Source of the DNA: Neolewinella xylanilytica
GTDB lineage: Bacteria; Bacteroidota; Bacteroidia; Chitinophagales; Saprospiraceae
NCBI RefSeq assembly: GCF_002934605.1
Contig: NZ_PTJC01000005.1
Span: forward strand, 2,354,184 to 2,418,183
Length of the DNA stretch: 64,000 bases
Direction of reading: 5' to 3'
The translations under genes and the position numbers were made by a program. Below are positions 45,028 to 52,693 of the stretch, piece by piece. Each line of letters opens with the position of its first letter. The first letter of the stretch is position 1. The notes below the pieces were generated by a model, which was given only the letters and a program-made list of their open reading frames with translations, had not been told where the DNA came from and did not search any database.

Positions 45028-46455
45028 ATGCTACAGAATGAAACCCAGGAAGAGATCATCGAAGAGATTGCCGGTGGCGAGTACGAACGCGAGCCGGTAC
45101 CCCGGTCAAAATGGAAAGGGTGGGGGAGCTTCCTCGGTATGTACGCCGGCGAACATGCCGCCGGTACCGAGTTCGTGATCGGCCCGCTCTTTCTTACCAC
45201 CGGGGTGAGCGCCTTCGACCTGATCATTGGCTTGCTGGTCGGAAACTTTATGGCCGTACTAAGCTGGCGCTTCCTGACGGCCGAGATCGCTACCAAGTAT
45301 CGCTTGACACTGTATTACCACCTGGAAAAGCTCTGCGGTCGCAAGTTGGTCAAGTTTTACAACGTGGCCAACGGGGTTCTTTTCTGTTTCCTGGCCGGTT
45401 CCATGATCACGGTATCGGCCACCGCGGTCGGGGTGCCGCTCGACATGGAAATGCCCCTGCTAACCGATACGATGCCGACCAGTTTCACCTACGTGGCGGT
45501 GGTGCTCGTCCTCGGTGCCATCATCACCCTGGTAGCCGCCCGGGGTTACGATACCGTAGCGAAGGCGGCTAATTATATGTCGCCGGTCATCGTCCTGGGC
45601 TTTCTCATCGCCGGCATCGTAGCCCTGTTTCAGCTCGGCATCGGAAGTTTTTCGGAATTCTGGAATATCTGGGGGGAGGGGTCCGATCCCATCGGTGGCA
45701 ACATCAAGTATACCTTCTGGCACGTCGCCATCTGGTCGTGGTTCGCTAACGCTGCCATGCACATCGGGATGTCGGATCTTTCGGTCTTCCGCTTCGCCCG
45801 CAAACCCAGCGCTGGCTGGACCACGGCTGCCGGTATGTACGTAGGTCACTACATGGCCTGGATCGCCGCCGCACTACTGTATGCCGTGTACCTGCGCACG
45901 CCCGAGGCCCAGGCCGTACTTGCGAATGGCGATGCGCCTACCGTAGCGCCGGGCCCCTTAGCCTTCAATGCCATCGGCTGGTTCGGTATTCTCGCTGTTG
46001 TACTGGCCGGCTGGACCACCGCTAACCCCACCATCTACCGGGCCGGGCTCGCCTTTCAGACCGTTCTTCCCGGGCGAAAAGCGAGCGCCGCTACGGGCGT
46101 GGTCCTCGCAGGTGCCGTGGCAACCGTGGCCGGACTCTTTCCCGCCTTTGCCATGAAACTGCTCGACTTCGTCGCACTCTACGGCTTCATACTGGCACCG
46201 GTTGGCGCGGTTATTGTTTTCCAACATTTTTTTGGGCGCCGGAGCGCGGGAACCTTGCCGGACTACGAAACCCAAACCGGTCGCGGTTACAATCCGGCCG
46301 TCTTCTGGGCGTGGGCGATCAGCTTCGGGCTCTTCTACTTCATTTCCGTCCAGTTCGGCGTTTTTCTGTCGTTCGTAACCCTGCCGGCCTGGCTACTCTG
46401 CGGGGTGCTTTACCTGGTGTTTAGCCGGAAGCAGGGTCTCGTGGCTCCGGTCTGA
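45028..46455 (+). CDS. NCS1-like permease of the rhamnose operon
   Basis: A 475-residue multi-helix membrane protein (about 12 helices) resembling the NCS1 purine-cytosine permease family: GSFLGMYAGEHAAGTEFVIGPLFL, DLIIGLLVGNFMAVLSWRF, VKFYNVANGVLFCFLAG, YKYTFWHVAIWSWFANAAMHIGMSDLSVFRFA-type segment, and ILAVVLAGWTTANPTIYRAGLAFQ. It lies 44 nt after the kinase with no other transporter in the locus, so it is a good candidate L-rhamnose carrier, which would be an unusual substrate for NCS1. Nucleobase transport remains possible. A GC hairpin repeat copy lies within the codons of FGRRSAGT. Confidence 0.8.
   Translation: MLQNETQEEIIEEIAGGEYEREPVPRSKWKGWGSFLGMYAGEHAAGTEFVIGPLFLTTGVSAFDLIIGLLVGNFMAVLSWRFLTAEIATKYRLTLYYHLEKLCGRKLVKFYNVANGVLFCFLAGSMITVSATAVGVPLDMEMPLLTDTMPTSFTYVAVVLVLGAIITLVAARGYDTVAKAANYMSPVIVLGFLIAGIVALFQLGIGSFSEFWNIWGEGSDPIGGNIKYTFWHVAIWSWFANAAMHIGMSDLSVFRFARKPSAGWTTAAGMYVGHYMAWIAAALLYAVYLRTPEAQAVLANGDAPTVAPGPLAFNAIGWFGILAVVLAGWTTANPTIYRAGLAFQTVLPGRKASAATGVVLAGAVATVAGLFPAFAMKLLDFVALYGFILAPVGAVIVFQHFFGRRSAGTLPDYETQTGRGYNPAVFWAWAISFGLFYFISVQFGVFLSFVTLPAWLLCGVLYLVFSRKQGLVAPV
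46232..46254 (+). repeat. dispersed GC hairpin repeat, copy 7 (inside the permease gene)
   Basis: Core GCGCCGGAGCGCGGGAACC (46236-46254), in frame in the permease gene (codes FGRRSAGT); nearly the same bases as the intergenic copy 4. Confidence 0.5.
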
Positions 46456-46459
46456 CTTC

Positions 46460-46479
46460 GCACCCGCGCCCCGGCGCCC
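46460..46479 (-). repeat. dispersed GC hairpin repeat, copy 8
   Basis: GCACCCGCGCCCCGGCGCCC, 4 nt after the permease stop codon; reverse orientation of copy 7. Confidence 0.6.
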
Positions 46480-46485
46480 GCCCCG

Positions 46486-47322
46486 TTACCTGAGATAAAG
46501 GATATAGGCCGCGGCGAAGGGGATGACGAAAATGAAGGCGTCGAAGCGATCGAGCAGCCCGCCGTGCCCGGGCAGCAGGTTACCGCTGTCCTTGACTCCG
46601 ACGCTGCGTTTGAGCATGCTTTCCACCAGGTCGCCCAAGCCGCCGAATACGGCCACGATGATGGCGAGTACCAGCCACTGGATCAGGTTGATCTCGTCGA
46701 AGACCAAGTGCAGAAAATAGCCGAACAGCACGCAGGTAAGCGCGCCGCCGATGGTGCCTTCCCAGGTCTTATTCGGGGAAATACGGGGGAACAGCGGGGT
46801 GCGGCCGAATTTGCTGCCCGCTAAATAGGCTCCCGTGTCGTTGACCCAGGTGAGCAGCAGCAGGCCGAAGACGATCCGGTAGTAAAAGGTGCGCCCGTCG
46901 AAGGCGATGAAGTCAACGAGTGCGAAGGGGATGCCGATGTAGAACAGCCCGAGAATGATGTAGGCGATGTTGACGAAGGGCTCCTGGCTATTGCTGTAGA
47001 GCTCGTAAATGAACACCGTGAAGATGAAGGGAGCGAACAGGAGGCTGGACAACTGGATAAACGTTGCCGGGTCGCTGACGTAACCGAGGGATAGGGAGCT
47101 GACTAGGAAAAAGGGGAGTAGGCCAACGGCCACGCCAAAGGCTTTGCGCACGCGATCGCGGCGAGTGTGGCGGTCGAGGGTCATGCCGAAAAACTCATAG
47201 AGACAACCGCCGGCAATGACCAGAAAGAGGACATTGAACGTATAGGGACCGGTATACATGCCCGAAATCATGATCACGACGAATATGACCGCCGTAGTAA
47301 GTCTTCTCCAAAGTCCTTGCAT
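46486..47322 (-). CDS. cdsA: phosphatidate cytidylyltransferase
   Basis: Inner-membrane enzyme of 278 residues making CDP-diacylglycerol from phosphatidic acid and CTP. Seven to eight membrane helices are apparent, with the diagnostic signature near the C-terminus, SMLKRSVGVKDSGNLLPGHG followed by GLLDRFDAFIF (CDS motif with Lys-Asp and His-Gly-Gly). RISPNKTWEGTIGG is the upstream conserved loop. Start at 47322, tightly fitting. It ends 30 nt from the convergent permease gene, with a GC repeat copy in the gap. Confidence 0.94.
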   Translation of the reverse strand: MQGLWRRLTTAVIFVVIMISGMYTGPYTFNVLFLVIAGGCLYEFFGMTLDRHTRRDRVRKAFGVAVGLLPFFLVSSLSLGYVSDPATFIQLSSLLFAPFIFTVFIYELYSNSQEPFVNIAYIILGLFYIGIPFALVDFIAFDGRTFYYRIVFGLLLLTWVNDTGAYLAGSKFGRTPLFPRISPNKTWEGTIGGALTCVLFGYFLHLVFDEINLIQWLVLAIIVAVFGGLGDLVESMLKRSVGVKDSGNLLPGHGGLLDRFDAFIFVIPFAAAYILYLR

Positions 47323-47446
47323 CGTTTGGTGTAAATAAGTCCTAACGGCAACTGCCGGTAGGGGCGTAATATAGCTTACGCGGGGCGGCTGGACCCGATG
47401 CAGTGAAATTTGCTGACATGAAAGACAAACCGACGCGATGCGATGG

Positions 47447-47857
47447 TCACGTTAGCCGGTTCGTCAGCAACCAGAAGTTAAGCATATGCTCGATGGCGGT
47501 ACGGTAATCGGAGAACACCACGGGTTTGGTCACGAAACCGGAAGCTCCCAGGACGTAAGCCCGGGTAATTTCATCCCTGTCTTCCGATGAGCTGAATATT
47601 ACCACGGGAAAGCCCAAGGGGGAGGTCCGTACTCGGATGCTTTCCAGGAAATCCAGCCCCCCCATCCCGGGCATGTGCAGGTCCATGATTGCCAGGCGGA
47701 TGTGCTCGTCCGGTTCGTTGGCAAGGTAGTCCGACAACGCCACGCCATTTTCGAGGTGAGTAACGAGTAATTCCGGGAGGAATTTTTTTAACGTCCGGAT
47801 GGCTAGATCGGCCTCCATGGGATCGTCTTCAATCAGCAAAATATGGGGCGCTGACAT
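47447..47857 (-). CDS. single-domain response regulator (CheY/Rcp1-like)
   Basis: A 136-residue stand-alone receiver domain: acidic pocket LLIEDDPMEAD (Asp10-11 region), phospho-acceptor Asp in LAIMDLHMPGMGGLDFL, Thr/Ser switch in VVIFSSSEDRDE and Lys in GFVTKPVVF. The insertion-free pattern with DLHMPGMGGLDFL resembles the Rcp1-like regulators that work with phytochrome or sensor kinases in phosphorelay. No kinase or phosphotransferase gene is adjacent, so its partner is elsewhere, although an orphan sensor kinase is 33 kb away at 11160. Start at 47857. Confidence 0.88.
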   Translation of the reverse strand: MSAPHILLIEDDPMEADLAIRTLKKFLPELLVTHLENGVALSDYLANEPDEHIRLAIMDLHMPGMGGLDFLESIRVRTSPLGFPVVIFSSSEDRDEITRAYVLGASGFVTKPVVFSDYRTAIEHMLNFWLLTNRLT

Positions 47858-48040
47858 ATGTTAGGTAGGATAAACTCAAATACTGGGGAAAATACCGGTA
47901 GCTACCGGTAAGGTATAACAATATAGTTGCAAGCTCCAAAGGACGGGCACTTGATACCGCCTAACGCGATTCGGGACGAAATGCCCACGGGGTAACCGGC
48001 ATCTTTACTTCTGGCAGACTCCCGCCGAGCGGAGAAGCGC

Positions 48041-48048
48041 TAACATTG
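48041..48048 (+). promoter_or_regulatory. -7-like box TAACATTG for hemL
   Basis: TAACATTG is a near match to TAnnTTTG, ending 22 nt before ATG 48071. The -33 element is not clear. Confidence 0.35.
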
Positions 48049-48070
48049 CGCAAATTTCATCCCAGAGCTT

Positions 48071-49384
48071 ATGGCATTTGAGCAGCGCATCCCCCGAGAC
48101 ACCTCCGCCAATTTATTCGCCGAGGCCCAGGAGTATTTTCCGGGCGGGGTCAATTCACCGGTGCGGGCATTCCGCAGCGTCAGTGGCCCGCCCCTCTTCA
48201 TCCGGGAAGGTCACGGCAGCCACATGACCGATGAAGACGGAAATCGCTTCCTGGATTTTTGTTGCTCCTGGGGGCCGCTGATCCATGGCCACGATAACCC
48301 CCACATCCGGGAAAAGGTGATCGAGACGGTCGTGAAGGGTACGAGCTTTGGTACACCCAACCGGCTTGGCAATCAACTGGGGAAACTGATCCTCGACAAC
48401 CACCGGTACGTGGAGCGCATTCGCTTCGTTAGCTCCGGAACGGAGGCCGTCATGTCCGCCCTGCGGCTGGCCCGCGGGGTAAAGGGCAGAAACAAGATCG
48501 TCAAGTTCGACGGTTGCTACCACGGCCACGTGGATAACCTGCTGGTGAAGGCGGGATCCGGGCTGGCCACCTTGGGTACGAGTTCCTCCGCCGGTGTGAC
48601 GGAAAGCGTCGCGCGCGATACGCTGGTGCTGCCCCTCGGCGATCGCGACCTGCTGGAACGTACCCTCACCGAGCATGCCGGCGAGATCGCCTGCATCATC
48701 GTCGAGCCCATTCCGGCCAACAACGGCTTGCTGATCCAGGATAAATCCTGGCTGGAGTGCCTGCGAATCAAAGCCTGGAAACACGACGTACTGTTGATCT
48801 TCGACGAGGTGATCTCCGGATTCCGCGTCGGCTTCGAGGGCGCGGCCGGGCTGTACAACGTCCAGCCCGACATCATCACCTTCGGAAAGGTCATCGGAGG
48901 TGGATTCCCCGTTGGCGCCTACGCAGCCAGCAAGGAAATCATGGATTATATCGCGCCCGTAGGACCGGTTTACCAGGCCGGAACCCTGTCCGCCAACCCG
49001 GTAGCCATGGCGGCCGGTCTCGCCGCGCTGGAACTGTGTCTGGAGCCCGGTTTCTACGAAGGACTCGCCGAGCGGACGGCCGCGATGGCCGACCGGATAA
49101 CAGGCTACGCCAAGGAAAAGGGGTATCCCCTTCACGTTCCCCACGTGGGTAGCATCTTCTGGTTGGCGTTTGGAAACGAGCGCATAGAGCGGGCCGATCA
49201 GATCGACCCTGCCAATATGACCTACTTCAAGACCATTCACCACGAGCTGCTCCAAACCGGAGTGTATTTAGGTCCCTCCGGCTACGAGGTGGGTTTCGTT
49301 AGCAGCGCCCACACCGACCTGGACATCCAGGAAGCCGTAGCCAAGATCTGCGCGGCCATGGACGTCGCTTTCTCCGAAGGATAG
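48071..49384 (+). CDS. hemL: glutamate-1-semialdehyde 2,1-aminomutase
   Basis: PLP enzyme of the C5 pathway to 5-aminolevulinate for heme. 437 residues: YFPGGVNSPVRAF, FLDFCCSWGPLIHGH, RFVSSGTEAVMSALRLARG, FDGCYHGHVDNLLVKAGSG, IIVEPIPANNGL, LLIFDEVISGFRVG, and PLP Lys at about residue 271 in ITFGKVIGGGFPVGAY, then GTLSANPVAMAAG. All family motifs are in place. A single gene with its own promoter-like box; no other heme genes nearby. Confidence 0.95.
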   Translation: MAFEQRIPRDTSANLFAEAQEYFPGGVNSPVRAFRSVSGPPLFIREGHGSHMTDEDGNRFLDFCCSWGPLIHGHDNPHIREKVIETVVKGTSFGTPNRLGNQLGKLILDNHRYVERIRFVSSGTEAVMSALRLARGVKGRNKIVKFDGCYHGHVDNLLVKAGSGLATLGTSSSAGVTESVARDTLVLPLGDRDLLERTLTEHAGEIACIIVEPIPANNGLLIQDKSWLECLRIKAWKHDVLLIFDEVISGFRVGFEGAAGLYNVQPDIITFGKVIGGGFPVGAYAASKEIMDYIAPVGPVYQAGTLSANPVAMAAGLAALELCLEPGFYEGLAERTAAMADRITGYAKEKGYPLHVPHVGSIFWLAFGNERIERADQIDPANMTYFKTIHHELLQTGVYLGPSGYEVGFVSSAHTDLDIQEAVAKICAAMDVAFSEG

Positions 49385-49431
49385 GGTGAATTTTCCCGCC
49401 GTCCGGTATCTTCATCGTAAAACCCTTCTGT

Positions 49432-49833
49432 ATGCGTTCCTTTTCTCTCCTTTTACTCCTGGTAATGGTCGCTGCGTGTGCTACGCCCCGGACCGCTCCC
49501 GTCCCTGAAACTCCCGCCGCCCCGGCAACGGCTCAGGCCAGTTACGCCGGAGATTGGGATCTTACCGTCATGGACACTCCGGCCGGTACGGTAAAGGGGA
49601 TCCTCACCCTCACGGAAACGGCGGATGACGCACTCGGGGGAACCATCAACGTCAACGGGAGCGACGTAAATCTACGGTCGGTGGAACGCACCGCCGACGG
49701 CTTGTTGATCACCTTCTATTCATCGGATTACCAGACCGATATCGATTTCCGACTAAAAGGCGAGCCTTCGGCGGATGAGCTTACCGGGACGGCTTTAAAC
49801 ACTTACATGACCGTAGCCACCCGTAAGAAGTAG
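49432..49833 (+). CDS. small lipoprotein of unknown function
   Basis: A 133-residue lipoprotein with lipobox VAACATP (Cys about 17), a Pro/Ala-rich linker (TAPVPETPAAPATAQ) and a beta-rich domain (about 38-130) with YAGDWDLTVMDTPAGTVKGILTLTE, GGTINVNGSDVNLRSVE, LLITFYSSDYQTDIDFRLKGEPS and LTGTALNTYMTVATRKK. Lipocalin-like strand pattern, but no family is recognised. Start ATG 49432. It ends 11 nt before the metZ-like start, whose promoter box overlaps the end, so the genes are probably separate transcription units. Confidence 0.75.
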   Translation: MRSFSLLLLLVMVAACATPRTAPVPETPAAPATAQASYAGDWDLTVMDTPAGTVKGILTLTETADDALGGTINVNGSDVNLRSVERTADGLLITFYSSDYQTDIDFRLKGEPSADELTGTALNTYMTVATRKK

Positions 49834-49841
49834 TAATATTG
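49834..49841 (+). promoter_or_regulatory. -7-like box TAATATTG, leaderless geometry
   Basis: TAATATTG followed by CGG and ATG 49845. It overlaps the lipoprotein stop codon (TAG 49831-49833 is just upstream). Confidence 0.4.
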
Positions 49842-49844
49842 CGG

Positions 49845-51011
49845 ATGCAAGAAAAGCACCCCTCGACCCGCGCCATACGGCAACAAATGCCATCTACCGA
49901 GTACCGGGAGCACAGCACGCCCCTGTTCCTCACCAGCAGCTTTACGTTTCCGTCAGCTGAAGCCATGGCGGATACCTTTGCCGGCCGGGGTGAGGGGATC
50001 ATTTACAGCCGGTACAATAATCCGAACGTAGACGAACTCATTGCCAAGGCCTGTAGCCTCGAAGGTACGGAAGCCGGCTTCGCTACGGCTTCCGGTATGT
50101 CCGCGGTATTCGCCAGCCTCGCTGCCCTGGTGGAGCAGGGCGATCACATCGTGGCTACGCGGGCGGTCTTCGGAAGCACCCACCAGATATTATCCCAGAT
50201 ACTGCCGAAATGGGGCGTTACCTATACGTACGTAGAACCCGATCAGCCGGAAACGTGGGCGGATGCCGTGACCGATCGTACCAGGGTGTTCGTTACCGAG
50301 ACCCCATCCAACCCGGGACTACAGCTAGTTGACCTCGAGCAGGCGGGAACGTTTTGCCGGAAGCATGGGATCACCTTCATTGTAGATAACTGTTTCGCTA
50401 CCCCCTATCTGCAGCGCCCGGCTGACTATGGCGCGGATCTGATCACCCATTCCGCTACGAAGTGGATGGACGGACAGGGTAGGGTGCTCGGCGGTCTGCT
50501 TCTGGGCCGGGCCGAAATCATGGAAAAAGTCATCTTCTTTTGCCGGCACACCGGTCCGGCCATGTCGCCCTTCAATGCCTGGGTCATCTCTAAAAGCCTG
50601 GAAACGCTGGCGATACGTATGGACGCCCACTGCCGGTCGGCCATGACGATGGCGGAGTGGCTGGTGGACCAACCGGGAGTTGAAAGCGTTCATTATCCTT
50701 TCCTGGCTAGTCACCCACAGCACGACCTCGCCCGTAAGCAGATGCGCGCCGGTGGCGGTATCGTCACCTTCGAGCTCAAAGGTGGGGCCGCGGCGGCGAG
50801 TCGCTTGTTGAACCAGGCCCAGCTCTGTACCCGTAGCAGTAACCTCGGCGACACGCGGACCATTCTTACCCATCCGGCCACCACCACTCACAGTAAGCTT
50901 AGCCCGGAAGAACGGGCTGCGGTTGGAATAACCGATGGCTTAGTCCGGATGAGTGTAGGACTGGAAGCGGTTGCCGACATTCAGGCGGACCTACAAGACG
51001 GGCTGCAATAA
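49845..51011 (+). CDS. O-succinylhomoserine sulfhydrylase-like PLP enzyme
   Basis: Cys/Met-metabolism PLP-dependent enzyme of 388 residues (MQEKHPSTRAIRQQMPSTEY start). Seen: IIYSRYNNPNVDELIAKACSLEG, FATASGMSAVFASLAAL, VTETPSNPGLQLVDL, IVDNCFATPYLQRPADYGADL, PLP Lys about residue 206 in ITHSATKWMDGQGRVLGGLL and SSNLGDTRTILTHPATTTH with the C-terminal GLVRMSVGLE. The MetZ-like pattern suits homocysteine formation from O-succinylhomoserine, but cystathionine gamma-synthase or a lyase cannot be excluded. Start 49845 is preferred to the TTG at 49839. Confidence 0.88.
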   Translation: MQEKHPSTRAIRQQMPSTEYREHSTPLFLTSSFTFPSAEAMADTFAGRGEGIIYSRYNNPNVDELIAKACSLEGTEAGFATASGMSAVFASLAALVEQGDHIVATRAVFGSTHQILSQILPKWGVTYTYVEPDQPETWADAVTDRTRVFVTETPSNPGLQLVDLEQAGTFCRKHGITFIVDNCFATPYLQRPADYGADLITHSATKWMDGQGRVLGGLLLGRAEIMEKVIFFCRHTGPAMSPFNAWVISKSLETLAIRMDAHCRSAMTMAEWLVDQPGVESVHYPFLASHPQHDLARKQMRAGGGIVTFELKGGAAAASRLLNQAQLCTRSSNLGDTRTILTHPATTTHSKLSPEERAAVGITDGLVRMSVGLEAVADIQADLQDGLQ

Positions 51012-51016
51012 GCTGA

Positions 51017-51877
51017 TTACCGGCGGTGAATTTTGACGGTTGCGGCGGTGTTCGATCCAGCAATGCGGTAGTAATAGATTCCGGCTGGCTGGGCCACCAG
51101 GTTCACCGGAATGGAATGCGGCCCGGCAACCAGGAAGTTGGTCGCGGAGGTGAGCAGGCGTCCGTCGGCACTTACGAGGTCAAAGCGGTATGCCCCGCTT
51201 CGCTCGACGGCGAACGATACGCGGGATTGATCGAAAGTGGGATTGGGAGAAACGGAAGTAGTCAGGCGATCGGGCGCGGTGGGAAAAAGCCCGGTTGACG
51301 TATCCTCGGAGAGGGTGATCAGCAACGGCTCCCGGGAACCATTGTCTCCCAGCTGCCCGTCGGCGCGATTCACCGTATTACCGGCCAGATAGAAAGACAC
51401 GGGACCGGTTCCGGCCTCCGGAGCGGTCCAGTGGAAGGTGAATAAGCTATCCGGATTGATTCCTTTGTGCTCGGCGTAGGTGCGTCCTGAACTGGTGGTG
51501 GCAATTTGGGTTACGTCATCGGGATCGGACAGGGTACCGGCCGGCATACGGATGGGATCGTTTTGATCCAGAAACTGAGCCTGAAAGCCGTAGCCCGAAG
51601 GGGTACCCATTTCGGCCTGCACGGAAACCGTGACGGTGTAGGTTTGTCCGGGGCGGTAGGCATTACCGGGCATGTCTGCGAAAGTGGCCTGGAGGCGGGG
51701 CGAGCCGAAATCGCCCGAGAAATGACAGTTGGCGCAAATGCCCTCGGTTCCCCCTCCCGCGCTGGGCGCGCCCGTAAAGCCGGCTCCTTCCGAGCTAGCG
51801 GGACCGGAAGAGTAGCCGGCTAGGAGAATGCTAGCGGCGACGAGAAAAAAGGGGAGACCCGTGGTGAAGCGTGGCAT
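51017..51877 (-). CDS. secreted protein with CxxCH motif and T9SS sorting domain
   Basis: A 286-residue exported protein. Signal MPRFTTGLPFFLVAASILLAG at ATG 51877 (longer start 51952 rejected: no homology and no signal). Residues about 40-190 match a choice-of-anchor/Reeler-like domain with a heme-type motif GICANCHFSGDFG and strands ATFADMPGNAYRPGQTYTVTVSVQAE, YGFQAQFLDQNDP, FHWTAPEAGTGPVSFYLAGNTVN. The C-terminal 75 residues form a type A sorting domain (LTTSVSPNPTFDQSRVSFAV, GIYYYRI). Exposed on the surface by the type IX system. Divergent from the tetR operon, with which it shares the operator region. Confidence 0.85.
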   Translation of the reverse strand: MPRFTTGLPFFLVAASILLAGYSSGPASSEGAGFTGAPSAGGGTEGICANCHFSGDFGSPRLQATFADMPGNAYRPGQTYTVTVSVQAEMGTPSGYGFQAQFLDQNDPIRMPAGTLSDPDDVTQIATTSSGRTYAEHKGINPDSLFTFHWTAPEAGTGPVSFYLAGNTVNRADGQLGDNGSREPLLITLSEDTSTGLFPTAPDRLTTSVSPNPTFDQSRVSFAVERSGAYRFDLVSADGRLLTSATNFLVAGPHSIPVNLVAQPAGIYYYRIAGSNTAATVKIHRR

Positions 51878-51940
51878 AGGCGTTGGGAAGTAATAGGCGG
51901 ATACAATACGATTCCCTAAGAACGGGAAAATAAATTTTAC

Positions 51941-51968
51941 TTGTATGCACAACCCTTTGGTAGTTTCA
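51941..51968 (+). promoter_or_regulatory. promoter of tetR operon
   Basis: TTG (51941-51943), 17-nt spacer, TAGTTTCA (51961-51968). The -7 box is followed at once by an operator half-site. Confidence 0.5.
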
Positions 51969-52004
51969 ATAGTTAGTCGAGCATTATCAATAGTAATACT
52001 ATTC
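51967..52004. promoter_or_regulatory. TetR operator region (half-site plus palindrome)
   Basis: Half-site CAATAGT at 51967-51973 and palindrome CAATAGT-AAT-ACTATTC at 51988-52004; starts are 21 bp apart, two helical turns. The palindrome ends 2 nt before the TTG start of tetR, suggesting autorepression. Confidence 0.55.
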
Positions 52005-52006
52005 AG

Positions 52007-52681
52007 TTGAAAAATCTTGCCGGTAAAATCAGCATTGCCGTTTCGGACAAGCTCTACTTAAAGGATCCGGAAACCAGCGATCTGGGCAGACGGATCGTAT
52101 CGGGAAGCATCGATCTGTTGGTCGAGCTTGGCCTGGAGAATTTTACCTTCCGCAAGTTGAGCCAGCGGGTGGGCACCACCGAAGCATCGGTATACCGCTA
52201 TTTCGAGAACAAGCATAAACTCCTGGTCTATCTGGTCATGTGGTACTGGGGATGGATGGAGTACCGCATGGCCTTTGCGCTGGCCAACATTGACAGTGCC
52301 GAGGACCGTCTCCGGCGGGCGATCAAGTTGCTCACGGAGGAAATTGCCGAGGACAGCAATTTCAGCCACATCAACGAGATTAAGCTCAACCGCATCGTAG
52401 TTGCCGAAAGTCTGAAAGTGTATTTGACCCGGCACGTGGATGATGAGAACGAGGTTGGGGCGTTTAGCTATTACAAACAGTTGATCCAGCGGGTCAGCGG
52501 AATTATTTTAGAACTCAATCCGGAATTCCCCTATCCCCACATGCTGGTGAGTACCATTATCGAGGGAGCTCACCTGCAGCGCTTTTTCGCCGAACATTTG
52601 CCGTTGATCACCGATAATCATCAGGGAGAAGATTCCGTGGTCTGCTTTTTCACCCAAATGGCCTTTCGCGCCATTCGCTAA
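52007..52681 (+). CDS. TetR-family regulator of the export operon
   Basis: A 224-residue regulator. Helix-turn-helix region about 25-75: RRIVSGSIDLLVELGLENFTFRKLSQRVGTTEASVYRYFENKHKLLVYL, a clear TetR N-domain with the recognition helix TEASVYRYF. The remaining 150 residues are helical and unlike known ligand domains. The start is TTG 52007; there is no ATG before the HTH. It lies first in the operon, 12 nt before the ABC gene, and the operator palindrome before it implies autoregulation. The ligand, probably something exported by the system, is unknown. Confidence 0.87.
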   Translation: MKNLAGKISIAVSDKLYLKDPETSDLGRRIVSGSIDLLVELGLENFTFRKLSQRVGTTEASVYRYFENKHKLLVYLVMWYWGWMEYRMAFALANIDSAEDRLRRAIKLLTEEIAEDSNFSHINEIKLNRIVVAESLKVYLTRHVDDENEVGAFSYYKQLIQRVSGIILELNPEFPYPHMLVSTIIEGAHLQRFFAEHLPLITDNHQGEDSVVCFFTQMAFRAIR

Positions 52682-52693
52682 GTATCACTTACC

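Noticed and set aside
48155..49255. 366-residue open frame antisense to hemL
   Set aside because: Shadow frame with Gly/Val/Gln-rich composition and no homology; hemL motifs fill the plus strand.
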